From Alphaproteobacteria bacterium (GTDB lineage: Bacteria > Pseudomonadota > Alphaproteobacteria > Rhodospirillales > 2-02-FULL-58-16), in the NCBI GenBank assembly GCA_024278615.1, contig JAJRSS010000180.1, positions 1 through 39,661 of the forward strand: a stretch of 39,661 nucleotides of DNA, given 5' to 3'. This document shows, piece by piece, positions 9,739 to 17,979 of this stretch (its first letter is position 1; every line of letters begins with the position of its first letter). Position numbers and translations under genes: made by a program. The notes below the pieces were generated by a model. The model worked only from the letters and a program-made list of their open reading frames with translations, was not told the origin of the DNA and ran no database searches.

Positions 9739-11029
9739 CGGCCGGGGCGAAAACCTCCAGGCGTTCGGCGACGCCCCTGAGTTCGTGCTCGCCGAAAGAT
9801 TTCCAGGGGCCTTCCGTATGGCCGGCGAATTCGGCGCTGACCAACAGGGGCTGGCCTAGCGCCTTGGTCAGGTCTTCGATACGCGCCACCTCGTTGGCGG
9901 CGGAGCCGATCACCGAAAACTCCAGGCGTTCGGGCACGCCAATATTGCCGTAAAGCACGTTGCCCACGTGCAGGCCGGTGCCGAAAGCCAGGGGGCTGAT
10001 CCCCCGGTCGGCGCATGTCCAGTTGGTTTCGACAAGCCGGGCCTGGGCGTCATGGGCGGCGGCCAGGGCCTGGGCACAGGCCTTTTCCACCGTTGCTCCG
10101 CCATCGCGGATGGGAAAGATGCCCAGCACCGCGTCGCCGATGAAACGCAGTACTTCGCCGCCGTGGGTCAGGATAGATCCCGCCGTGCAATCGAAATAAC
10201 AGTTGACGGCGGTAAGGAATTCTTCCGGCGGCAGGGATTCCGCCAGGGCGGTTGAATTGCGCATGTCGCTGTACCAGATCACCGCGTGAATGCGCTCATA
10301 GGCGCCGCGCTGGATCTGCCCCTCCAGCACCTTGTTGCCGGCGTCTGGCCCCAGGTAGGCAACGAGAATGTTGCGGGTGACCTGTTCCTTGAGAGCCACC
10401 TTGACCGCCACCGCCAGGCGCTGCTGGATGCGGATCAGGGCACGGACCTGAGCTTCGCTGAACCCCGCCGGGTGATCGGTCAGCCAGGAGCCGATGATGC
10501 CATCTTTGGGGAAACCGTCGATGGACGAATTACCCCCGGAGGAATCGCCGAAAGGGATGGCGTAGGCCAGGTAATCGGTGCCTCCCTTGTCGTGAAATTC
10601 CTCAAGCACCGGAAAATCCAGCAGGGCATTTTCGCCGGTCAGCCGGCGGCGCAGGATCGGCATGCCCGTCTTGATCATGTGATGATAGGGGCTTTGCTGC
10701 CATGCTTCGCTGATCTCGGGGTCGGCGTGGCGGATACCCCGGGAACCCAATTCTTCGTCGCGGTTCCAAATTATTGCGATGGCGGTAAACAGAGGATGAA
10801 GGGTACGGTAGGACAGATGGGCGCGGAACAGCGGGATGCCGGCGGCGCGCAAGCGGTTGTGGCATCCCTCGGCCAGGGCTTCCATATCCACATTGCCCAG
10901 GGCCTGGGTCATCAGCCAGTCGGCGATGTCGTCGATCAGGCTGCCGCCTTCCCGTGTCGCCGGATATTCCGTATCCAAAATCTTTTCCTTAATACTGCCC
11001 CCGCAGGGGACTGATTCAAATGGTATCAT
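9731..11029 (-). CDS. class III adenylate/guanylate cyclase with N-terminal sensor-like region
   Basis: Of 432 residues, the last ~190 form a class III cyclase catalytic domain. The first metal site is in HAVIWYSDMRNSTALAESLP, the second in LRFIGDAVLGIFP, and the transition-state Asn and Arg are in SVIGSAANEVARIEDL. The usual Lys before FIGD is Arg here, and Glu stands where Asp often precedes the TVIG-like motif, so base specificity is uncertain. The first ~235 residues (with RAHLSYRTLHPLFTAIAIIW and a helix-rich AQVRALIRIQQRLAVAVKVA linker) are soluble and recall a module shared by many alphaproteobacterial cyclases. It sits between the oligopeptidase (35-bp gap) and the overlapping ABC1 kinase gene. 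Confidence 0.9.
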   Translation of the reverse strand: MIPFESVPCGGSIKEKILDTEYPATREGGSLIDDIADWLMTQALGNVDMEALAEGCHNRLRAAGIPLFRAHLSYRTLHPLFTAIAIIWNRDEELGSRGIRHADPEISEAWQQSPYHHMIKTGMPILRRRLTGENALLDFPVLEEFHDKGGTDYLAYAIPFGDSSGGNSSIDGFPKDGIIGSWLTDHPAGFSEAQVRALIRIQQRLAVAVKVALKEQVTRNILVAYLGPDAGNKVLEGQIQRGAYERIHAVIWYSDMRNSTALAESLPPEEFLTAVNCYFDCTAGSILTHGGEVLRFIGDAVLGIFPIRDGGATVEKACAQALAAAHDAQARLVETNWTCADRGISPLAFGTGLHVGNVLYGNIGVPERLEFSVIGSAANEVARIEDLTKALGQPLLVSAEFAGHTEGPWKSFGEHELRGVAERLEVFAPADD

Positions 11030-11064
11030 GTTGAACGAGTGGGGCCTAGTTCCGGTCCTTGGTA

Positions 11065-12858
11065 CTATTGCATCGCCTCCAACTCGTCGATAAAGCCGGA
11101 AATGACGTTCAGCCCCCGCCGCCAGAAGGCGGGATCGCCGGCGTCCAGGCCGAAGGGCGCCAACAGTTCCTTGTGGCGGAGCGTGCCACCGGCCTTCAGC
11201 ATGTCGATATATTTAGCCTGGAAGCCCGGGTGGCCTTGCTGAAACACGTCGTACAGGGAATTGACCAGGCAATCGCCAAAGGCATAGGCGTAAACATAGA
11301 ACGGCGAGTGAATGAAGTGGGGGATATACGACCAAAAAGAACGGTAATCGTCATCCAGGACGATCGCCGGACCAAGGCTTTCTGCCTGCACCTCCATCCA
11401 GATTTCCTCCAGCCGGCCGGCGGCCAGTTCGCCCGAACGGCGTTCTTCGTGGACGCGGGTTTCAAACCCGTGAAAGGCGATCTGGCGAACCACCGTGTTG
11501 AGCATGTCCTCCACCTTCCCTGCCAGAAGCACCTTGCGACGCTGTGGCTCGCTTTCCCCATCCAGCATGGAACGGAAGGTCAGCATTTCACCGAAAACCG
11601 ACGCGGTTTCGGCCAGGGTCAATGGCGTGTCCGCCATCAGCGTTCCTTGCGGCGCCGCCAGCACCTGATGAACGCCATGGCCCAGTTCGTGGGCCAGGGT
11701 CATCACGTCCCGCGCCTTGCCGTGAAAGTTCATCAGAATGTAGGGGTGGACGGAAGGCACCAGGGGATGGGAAAAAGCGCCCGAGTCCTTGCCCGGTCTC
11801 AGGGCGGCGTCGATCCAGCGGCAATCAAAAAACCGGCCAGCGATTTCCGCCATGCCTGGGTCGAAGCCTGAATAGGCGCCGAGCACGGTTTCCTTCGCCT
11901 CGGCCCAGGTGTAGGCGAGGCCGTCGGCATCGGGCAGGGGCGCGTTGCGGTCCCAATAGGGCAGCGCATCGACCCCGAACCATTTCGCCTTGAGCCCGTA
12001 ATACCGGTGCGAAAGATCGGGATAGCTTTCGCTGACCGAGGACACCAGGGCGTCGACCACCTCATCTTCCAGCCGGTTTCTCAGGTTCCTTTCCGAGACC
12101 GGGCGGGGATAGTTGCGCCACTGGTCCTCGATTTCCTTATCCTTGGCCAGGGTGTTGGTGATCAGCGCGAACAGGCGCCGTTTTTCACCCATCACCGCGC
12201 CCAGCGCCTTGGCCGCTTTCTTGCGCGACTCGCCGTCCGGGTCGGACAACCGGTTCAGGACTTCCGTCATGGTCAGGTCCCCGCCGTCGACGGGGAAGCG
12301 CAGGCCGGTGGTGGTTTCGTCGAACAGCCGGGTCCAGGCGGCTGAACCCGTGAGCACTTTTTCATGTAGCAGCTTTTCCAGGTCGTCGGACAACTGATGG
12401 GGACGAAAGACCCGAACGTCCCGAATCCAGGACGCATAATGGGCCGTCGCCGGGTCCTTGAGCTGGCCGGCCAACACGTCGTCGTCCAGGCGGTTCAGTT
12501 CCAGGGTGAAGAACAGCACTTCGGTGGTCACCGCTACCATGCGTTCCTGAATATTCTGGTGAAACCGGCCGGTTTCCGGGTTGCCCGTATCGGCGGCGAA
12601 AACAAGCTGGGCGTAGCCCATGGCCTTGTAGAGGGTTTCCTCCAGGCTTTCGTATTGGGCGATGGCGGCGCCCAGGGCGGCGCCGTCCAGTTTCGAAAGC
12701 CGCCCCCGATAGCGCCCTTGGAATACCTTGGCCTCCTTCATCGCCTGGGAAAGATCGGCTTCGAGCCCGGGATCGTCGGGACCCGAATACAAATCGCTCA
12801 AATCCCATTCCGGCCGGTCTTCGCCTTGCCGTTCCGCCGCCGCCGTACGTTTGCTCAT
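11065..12858 (-). CDS. M3 family oligoendopeptidase F
   Basis: The 597-residue protein is a cytoplasmic zinc oligopeptidase of family M3 (PepF group). The zinc motif HELGH is in VMTLAHELGHGVHQVLA, with the third ligand region in LAETASVFGEMLTFRSML. Upstream are the PepF-type WDLSDLYSGPDDPGLEADLS opening and VFRPHQLSDDLEKLLHEK; near the end are IPHFIHSPFYVYAYAFGDCL and GTLRHKELLAPFGLD. ATG 12858 is chosen over an upstream start at 12885 because GGGAGCAAGAA precedes it. The family cleaves short peptides during turnover. It heads the minus-strand run with the cyclase, ABC1 kinase and YbjQ genes and is divergent from the acyl-CoA synthetase. Confidence 0.93.
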   Translation of the reverse strand: MSKRTAAAERQGEDRPEWDLSDLYSGPDDPGLEADLSQAMKEAKVFQGRYRGRLSKLDGAALGAAIAQYESLEETLYKAMGYAQLVFAADTGNPETGRFHQNIQERMVAVTTEVLFFTLELNRLDDDVLAGQLKDPATAHYASWIRDVRVFRPHQLSDDLEKLLHEKVLTGSAAWTRLFDETTTGLRFPVDGGDLTMTEVLNRLSDPDGESRKKAAKALGAVMGEKRRLFALITNTLAKDKEIEDQWRNYPRPVSERNLRNRLEDEVVDALVSSVSESYPDLSHRYYGLKAKWFGVDALPYWDRNAPLPDADGLAYTWAEAKETVLGAYSGFDPGMAEIAGRFFDCRWIDAALRPGKDSGAFSHPLVPSVHPYILMNFHGKARDVMTLAHELGHGVHQVLAAPQGTLMADTPLTLAETASVFGEMLTFRSMLDGESEPQRRKVLLAGKVEDMLNTVVRQIAFHGFETRVHEERRSGELAAGRLEEIWMEVQAESLGPAIVLDDDYRSFWSYIPHFIHSPFYVYAYAFGDCLVNSLYDVFQQGHPGFQAKYIDMLKAGGTLRHKELLAPFGLDAGDPAFWRRGLNVISGFIDELEAMQ

Positions 12859-12949
12859 TTCTTGCTCCCAACGCCTTGTTGTCATATAGGTTTAGGTTGA
12901 CGCGGGGGCAATCCTAAGAATTGAATTCCGGGCGGGGGCTAACGAGATC

Positions 12950-14752
12950 GTGAACGCCGAAACCTGGCCTAACCTGGCCGCTATGTTCTATCGGCAGGCC
13001 CTGCGCCTGGGTGATAAGCCGTTCCTGTGGGCGAAAGAGGATGGCAAATACAAGCCCCTTTCCTGGCGGCAGACGGCTGAACGGGTATCGCGGCTGTCCA
13101 ACGGGCTGACGGCGCTGGGGGTGGAGCCCGGCGACCGGGTTGTGCTGGTTTCCGAAAACCGCCCCGAATGGCTGATCGCCGATGTGGCGATCATGGCCGC
13201 CGGCGCCATCACCGTCCCCGCCTACACCACCAACACCGGGGAGGATCACCTGCACGTGGTCGCCGACAGCGGCGCCAAGGGCGCCATCGTTTCAAGCCAG
13301 TCCCTGATGGCCCGGTTCCTGCCCGCCGCCCGCAAGTCGGCGTTGATGGAATTCACCGTCGCCATGGACGATCACGCGGTCAGCCAGCAATCGGATATGC
13401 GGGTCATCCCCTGGCAACGGGTCCTGGCCGGCGAAGGCCCCGGGGATAACCTTGGGCGGGCGGCGGATAAGGCCGGGCAGTGGAAACCCACGGACACCGC
13501 CTGCATCATATATACCTCGGGCACCGGTGGTGCGCCCAAGGGGGTGATGCTCAGCCATCAAGCCATTCTGCACAATTGCGCCGGCGCCCGGGACGCGCTG
13601 GAAGAGTTGGGGCTGGGCGACGAAGTGTTTTTATCTTTCCTGCCCCTTTCCCATTCCTATGAACATTCCGCCGGACAGTTCTTTCCCATGTCCATCGGCG
13701 CCCAGATTTACTACGCCGAAGGGCTGGAGGCCTTGGGCAGGAACATGATCGAAGCCCGGCCGACCATCATGACCGCGGTGCCCCGGCTGTATGAAATGCT
13801 GCAGGACCGAATCACACGCGGCGTCCGGCAGGCGGGCGGCATGAAGGAAAAGCTGTTTTTCAAGACCGTCGACCTGGGCTGCCGCCGCTATGACGATGCC
13901 AAGGGATTGGGCCTGTTGGACCGCGTGACGGATAGCCTGCTGACCGTCCTGGTGCGCAAAAAGGTGGCGCGACGGTTCGGCGGCCGGCTCAAGGCCATGG
14001 TTTCCGGCGGTGCCCCCCTTAACCCGGACGTGGGAAAGTTTTTCATCGCCCTGGGGCTGGGCATCCTGCAAGGCTATGGGCAGACCGAAGCGGCGCCGGT
14101 GATCAGCGTCAACCGGCCACGGAAAGTGAAAATCGATTCCGTCGGCCCGCCCATCCTGGATACCGAAGTGCGCATCGCCAGTGACGGGGAAATCTGCGTT
14201 CGCGGGGCGCTGGTCATGCAGGGGTACTGGCGCAACGAAAAAGCCACCCATGAGGTCATTCGGGATGGCTGGCTGCACACCGGCGACGTCGGCATGATCG
14301 ACGGCGACGGTTATATCCGCATCACCGACCGCAAGAAGGACATCATCGTCAATTCAGGCGGCGACAACCTGTCGCCCCAGCGGGTGGAGGGCATCTTGAC
14401 CCTGGAGCCGGAAATCGCCCAGGCCATGGTTCACGGCGACAAACGGCCCCACTTGGTGGCGGTGATCGTTCCCGGCAAGGACTGGGCCGAGGAATGGGCC
14501 AGAAAGTCAGGCCGGCCGGCGGACCCGGTGGACCTGGCGGGCCTGGCCGGTGACGACGAATTCCGTAAGGCCATCGGCCGGGCGGTGGATACGGTCAACG
14601 CACGCCTGTCCAACACCGAGCGGGTGCGTAAGTTCATCCTGGCGGTGGAGCCTTTCACCATCGACAACGGCCAATTGACGCCGACCATGAAAATCCGCCG
14701 CCACGTCATCCACGAGGTGTATGGCGAGTCCCTGGAAGCGCTTTATCGCTGA
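12950..14752 (+). CDS. AMP-dependent synthetase, long-chain fatty acid-CoA ligase type
   Basis: The 600-residue enzyme activates a carboxylic acid to an acyl-adenylate and then a CoA thioester. Adenylation motifs are in order: the P-loop-like YTSGTGGAPKGVMLSHQ, LSFLPLSHSYEHSAGQF, GYGQTEAAPVISVNRP, GWLHTGDVGMIDGDGYI, ITDRKKDIIVNSGGDNLSPQ and the C-terminal catalytic Lys region NGQLTPTMKIRRHVI. The layout matches the FadD15/ACSL-like group of about 600 residues. The start is a GTG at 12950; no better codon lies upstream in frame. Its end overlaps the convergent EamA gene by ten bases. The chain length preferred cannot be read here. Confidence 0.93.
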   Translation: MNAETWPNLAAMFYRQALRLGDKPFLWAKEDGKYKPLSWRQTAERVSRLSNGLTALGVEPGDRVVLVSENRPEWLIADVAIMAAGAITVPAYTTNTGEDHLHVVADSGAKGAIVSSQSLMARFLPAARKSALMEFTVAMDDHAVSQQSDMRVIPWQRVLAGEGPGDNLGRAADKAGQWKPTDTACIIYTSGTGGAPKGVMLSHQAILHNCAGARDALEELGLGDEVFLSFLPLSHSYEHSAGQFFPMSIGAQIYYAEGLEALGRNMIEARPTIMTAVPRLYEMLQDRITRGVRQAGGMKEKLFFKTVDLGCRRYDDAKGLGLLDRVTDSLLTVLVRKKVARRFGGRLKAMVSGGAPLNPDVGKFFIALGLGILQGYGQTEAAPVISVNRPRKVKIDSVGPPILDTEVRIASDGEICVRGALVMQGYWRNEKATHEVIRDGWLHTGDVGMIDGDGYIRITDRKKDIIVNSGGDNLSPQRVEGILTLEPEIAQAMVHGDKRPHLVAVIVPGKDWAEEWARKSGRPADPVDLAGLAGDDEFRKAIGRAVDTVNARLSNTERVRKFILAVEPFTIDNGQLTPTMKIRRHVIHEVYGESLEALYR

Positions 14753-15726
14753 TCCTGGCGGGGAAACTTCAGGTTGGCGATGGTGACGCCGGCCAGGATC
14801 AGGGTCAGGGCGGCCACGTGCTGGATGGTTATCCGTTCACCCAGCAGCAGCGCTCCCCACACCACTCCCATGACCGGAATCAGGTAATTGATGGTAGCCA
14901 GGAAATTGGCGCCCCTGATGGCCAGCACCTGGAAGTAGATGATTGTGGCGACAGCGGTGGGGAACAGCCCCAGGTAGAGGGCGGCGGTCAAGGAGCCCGC
15001 CGAGGGGACCAGTGTCCAGGGCCGATCGATCACCAGGGAAAACACCACCATCTGCACGGTGGCGCAGATCATTACCGCCGCGGCGCGGACCGTCGGCGAT
15101 GACGGCGGCAGGCGGCGGGCGGTGGTGACGGCGATGGCGTAGCATAGGGCGCCCAAGGCCACCGCCAGTTGCCGCGCCGCATTGCCGCCCAGGCCCCGCA
15201 AAGCTTCCGGCCCGACCAGCACAACCACCCCCATCAGTCCGGCCAGCAAACCGGCCAGCTTGGCCCTGGTCATCGGTTCATCGTCGGTGAAGAAATGAAC
15301 CAGCACCATGGTCGCCAAGGGCATGATGGCCATGAGGATGGCGGCCAGGCTGCTGTCCACTTCCACCTCTCCCCAACCGATGAGGGTGAAAGGCAGCCCG
15401 TTGCCGAAGACGGCGATGGAGAAATAAAGGCCCCAGGCGCGGCCCCAGGGCGGCAGCTTTTCGCCCCTGGCCAGGGTATAGCCGTAGAGCACCACCACCG
15501 CCAAGAGGACGCGGGAGGCGGCCAAGGTCACCGGCGGGATGGTTTCCACACCGATTTTGATGGCCGAAAAAGCCGAGCTCCAGATGCCGGCCAGGATCAG
15601 GAGCAGTAAGACAGAACGGACGGTGTTATTCGAGGATATGGCGGTTCTCCCGGGTTTCTGGGCCAACCTTGTGGCTCGATTCCGATATTTGGCGCCGATG
15701 CTGGCACGTCCGCCCGGCACGTTCAA
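14743..15726 (-). CDS. DMT superfamily (EamA) transporter
   Basis: The 327-residue frame holds about ten hydrophobic helices in two EamA repeats, beginning LLLLILAGIWSSAFSAIKIG and including AILMAIMPLATMVLVHFF and the second-repeat helix ATINYLIPVMGVVWGALLLG. The first ~35 residues are hydrophilic and not typical; a later non-ATG start is possible, but no ATG lies between there and the first helix. EamA proteins export amino acids or other small metabolites; the substrate is unknown. It overlaps the acyl-CoA synthetase tail to tail and is divergent from the Nfu gene. Confidence 0.88.
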   Translation of the reverse strand: MNVPGGRASIGAKYRNRATRLAQKPGRTAISSNNTVRSVLLLLILAGIWSSAFSAIKIGVETIPPVTLAASRVLLAVVVLYGYTLARGEKLPPWGRAWGLYFSIAVFGNGLPFTLIGWGEVEVDSSLAAILMAIMPLATMVLVHFFTDDEPMTRAKLAGLLAGLMGVVVLVGPEALRGLGGNAARQLAVALGALCYAIAVTTARRLPPSSPTVRAAAVMICATVQMVVFSLVIDRPWTLVPSAGSLTAALYLGLFPTAVATIIYFQVLAIRGANFLATINYLIPVMGVVWGALLLGERITIQHVAALTLILAGVTIANLKFPRQDQR

Positions 15727-15822
15727 CGGCGCCTTTTACATCTGGAAATTTGCCCATCCATGCCTATGTTATCCTCAAGATACCTGTTATCGGGCGGCGA
15801 GGCCCCCAACGGAGACTTTTCG

Positions 15823-16686
15823 ATGTTCATTCAGACCGAACCCACGTCCAATCCCGCGACCCTGAAATTCCTGCCCGGCCGGCCGGTATTGTCTTCCGGC
15901 ACCCTGGCATTCACCAGCCTGGGCGAATCAGGCCGCTCACCCCTGGCCCGACGGCTGTTCGCCATCGCCGGCATCGAGGGCATCCGGCTGGAGCTGGAAG
16001 CGGTGGTCGTCAGCAAGGCGGAAACCATGGACTGGGAGTCGCTCAAGCCGTCCATCCTGAGCGCTATCATGACCCATTTCACCGAAGACCACCCGGTCGT
16101 CGTCGAGGGCGAAGACCCGGCGCCCACCGCCGATGGGGCGATGGAAAGCTGGGACGAGGACAACGAGGTCACCGACAAGATCAAGGAACTGCTTGAAACC
16201 CGCATCCGCCCGGCGGTGGAGCCGGACGGCGGCGATGTCACCTACCGGGGCTTCAAGGATGGCGTGGTTTTGCTGGAATTCATCGGGCCCGCCTTCAACA
16301 TGTTGGGCGGCATCGAGAATATTTTGCGCCACTACGTGCCGGAAGTGACACGGGTCACCGACTTCCGCGACGCCATGCCCAAGCCGGGCATGGAAACGGA
16401 AGAGGCCCGCGCCATCCAGCAGCTTCTCACCGAACGCATCAATCCGTCCATCGCCTCCCACGGCGGGCGCATTACCCTGGTCGACGTGCAGGACGACACC
16501 GTTTACGTGCGCCTGGAAGGCGGCTGCCAGGGCTGCGGCATGGCCGACGTTACCCTGAAGCAAGGCGTCGCCCAGGAAATTCAGCGCTTGGTGCCGGCCA
16601 TCACCCAGGTGCTGGACGTGACCGATCACGCCGGCGGCGAAAACCCCTACTATCAGCCCGGCAAGGGGGGCATGAGCGACTATTGA
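15823..16686 (+). CDS. Nfu-type Fe-S scaffold with two NifU domains, the first without cysteines
   Basis: The 287-residue protein starts with a typical Nfu N-terminal domain (MFIQTEPTSNPATLKFLPGR; GRSPLARRLFAIAGIEGI; residues 1-88). Two NifU-type domains follow. The first (about 115-182) has the usual RPAVEPDGGDVTYRGFKDG opening, but the cluster-binding CxxC is replaced by FIGPAFNM (153-160). The second (about 195-268) keeps CQGCG (Cys235, Cys238). Ordinary bacterial Nfu proteins of this type have one NifU domain and about 185-200 residues. ATG 15823 is chosen because it opens the conserved domain, although the frame is open to 15760. Nfu proteins deliver 4Fe-4S clusters to targets. The ATP-grasp gene follows after 29 bp. 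Confidence 0.9.
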   Translation: MFIQTEPTSNPATLKFLPGRPVLSSGTLAFTSLGESGRSPLARRLFAIAGIEGIRLELEAVVVSKAETMDWESLKPSILSAIMTHFTEDHPVVVEGEDPAPTADGAMESWDEDNEVTDKIKELLETRIRPAVEPDGGDVTYRGFKDGVVLLEFIGPAFNMLGGIENILRHYVPEVTRVTDFRDAMPKPGMETEEARAIQQLLTERINPSIASHGGRITLVDVQDDTVYVRLEGGCQGCGMADVTLKQGVAQEIQRLVPAITQVLDVTDHAGGENPYYQPGKGGMSDY

Positions 16687-16715
16687 AAGGCAACGCCAAT
16701 CGGCGATAACGCGCC

Positions 16716-17960
16716 ATGACACGGCTGTTGTTACTCATCCCCACCCTTTCCTATCGTACCGCCGATTTCATGGCCGCCGCCCATCGCCTGGACGTTCGGG
16801 TAACCGTCGGCTGCAACCAGCGCCAGGTACTGGAAGACCTGGCCGCGGGCGGCGCCCTGACCGTGGATTTCGGGGATTGGGAACGCGGCGTGGCGCAGAT
16901 CACCGCCTTCCACCGGGACTACCCCTTGACCGCCATTGTCGGCGTCGATGACGAAACGGCGGTGATGGCGGCCCGCGCCTCGGAGGCCCTGGGCCTGCGC
17001 CACAACCGGGCCGAATCGGTGGAAGCAACGGAAAATAAGTACCGCCTGCGCTCCCGGCTGGCCAATTCGGGCCTGCCGGCGCCGCCCTTCAGGGTGCATG
17101 CGGTCAGCGAAAATGCCGAACAGGCGGCGGCGGAAGCCCCCTACCCCTGCGTCCTCAAGCCCCTAGCCCTATCGGCAAGCCGGGGGGTCATCCGCGCCAA
17201 CGGGAAAGAAGAGTTTGTCCTGGCCTTCCGGCGCATCGCCGCCATTCTGGAACGGCCCGACGCCCAGGGCCCAGCCGACGTGCGGGGAAAGATATTGGTG
17301 GAAGGCTATATCCCGGGCCGGGAAGTGGCGGTGGAAGGGCTGTTGGAAAACGGACGGCTGAATATTCTCGCCCTGTTCGACAAGCCCGACTCCCTGGAAG
17401 GCCCGTTCTTCGAGGAAACCCTTTATGTCGCTCCGTCCCGGTTGCCGGAAAAAGTCCAGGCTGAGGTGCGGGCGGCGGCGGAAACGGCCTGCGCCGCGCT
17501 GGGTCTCGGGCACGGCCCCATGCACGCCGAGTTCCGCATCAACGACGGCGGCGTGTGGCCGGTGGACGTGGCCGCCCGTTCCATCGGCGGGCTGTGTTCG
17601 CGGGCGCTTCGGTTCGGCCCCGGGTTTAGCCTGGAAGACCTGATCCTGCGCCAAGCGCTCGCGCACGAAAACGGGGACCACCCCCTTCCGGCCCGCGAAC
17701 GGGAAAAAGCGGCGTCGGGGGTGATGATGATCCCCATCCCCAACGGCGGAGTCCTGAGGCGGGTTGACGGCCTGGAGGAAGCCCGGGCGGTGAAGGGCAT
17801 CGACGATGTCACCATTTCCATTCCCGTGGGCGGCGAAGTCGTGCCTTTACCGGAAGGCTACCGTTACCTGGGCTTCATCTTCGCCCGCGCCGAAACCCCG
17901 GAAAAAGCCGAAGCCGCCCTGCGCGCCGCCCACGGTTTTCTTCAATTCTCCATTGACTAA
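16716..17960 (+). CDS. ATP-grasp domain ligase of unknown substrate
   Basis: The 414-residue protein has an N-terminal pre-ATP-grasp fold (MTRLLLLIPTLSYRTADFMA, with VGVDDETAVMAARASEALGL). The ATP-grasp core follows: NKYRLRSRLANSGLPAPPF, YPCVLKPLALSASRGVIR with the ATP-binding Lys, the acidic stretch ILVEGYIPGREVAVEGLLEN, and the metal-binding HAEFRINDGGVWPVDVAARS. A C-terminal lid-like domain has GGEVVPLPEGYRYLGFIFAR. The pattern resembles carboxylate-amine ligases of the BacD and carbamoyl-phosphate-synthase-like class, which join an acid to an amine using ATP. The partner molecules are not known. It is 29 bp after the Nfu gene, probably in one transcript, and converges on the creatinase-like gene. 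Confidence 0.85.
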   Translation: MTRLLLLIPTLSYRTADFMAAAHRLDVRVTVGCNQRQVLEDLAAGGALTVDFGDWERGVAQITAFHRDYPLTAIVGVDDETAVMAARASEALGLRHNRAESVEATENKYRLRSRLANSGLPAPPFRVHAVSENAEQAAAEAPYPCVLKPLALSASRGVIRANGKEEFVLAFRRIAAILERPDAQGPADVRGKILVEGYIPGREVAVEGLLENGRLNILALFDKPDSLEGPFFEETLYVAPSRLPEKVQAEVRAAAETACAALGLGHGPMHAEFRINDGGVWPVDVAARSIGGLCSRALRFGPGFSLEDLILRQALAHENGDHPLPAREREKAASGVMMIPIPNGGVLRRVDGLEEARAVKGIDDVTISIPVGGEVVPLPEGYRYLGFIFARAETPEKAEAALRAAHGFLQFSID

Positions 17961-17979
17961 GGTTTATCGGGATCGAAAA

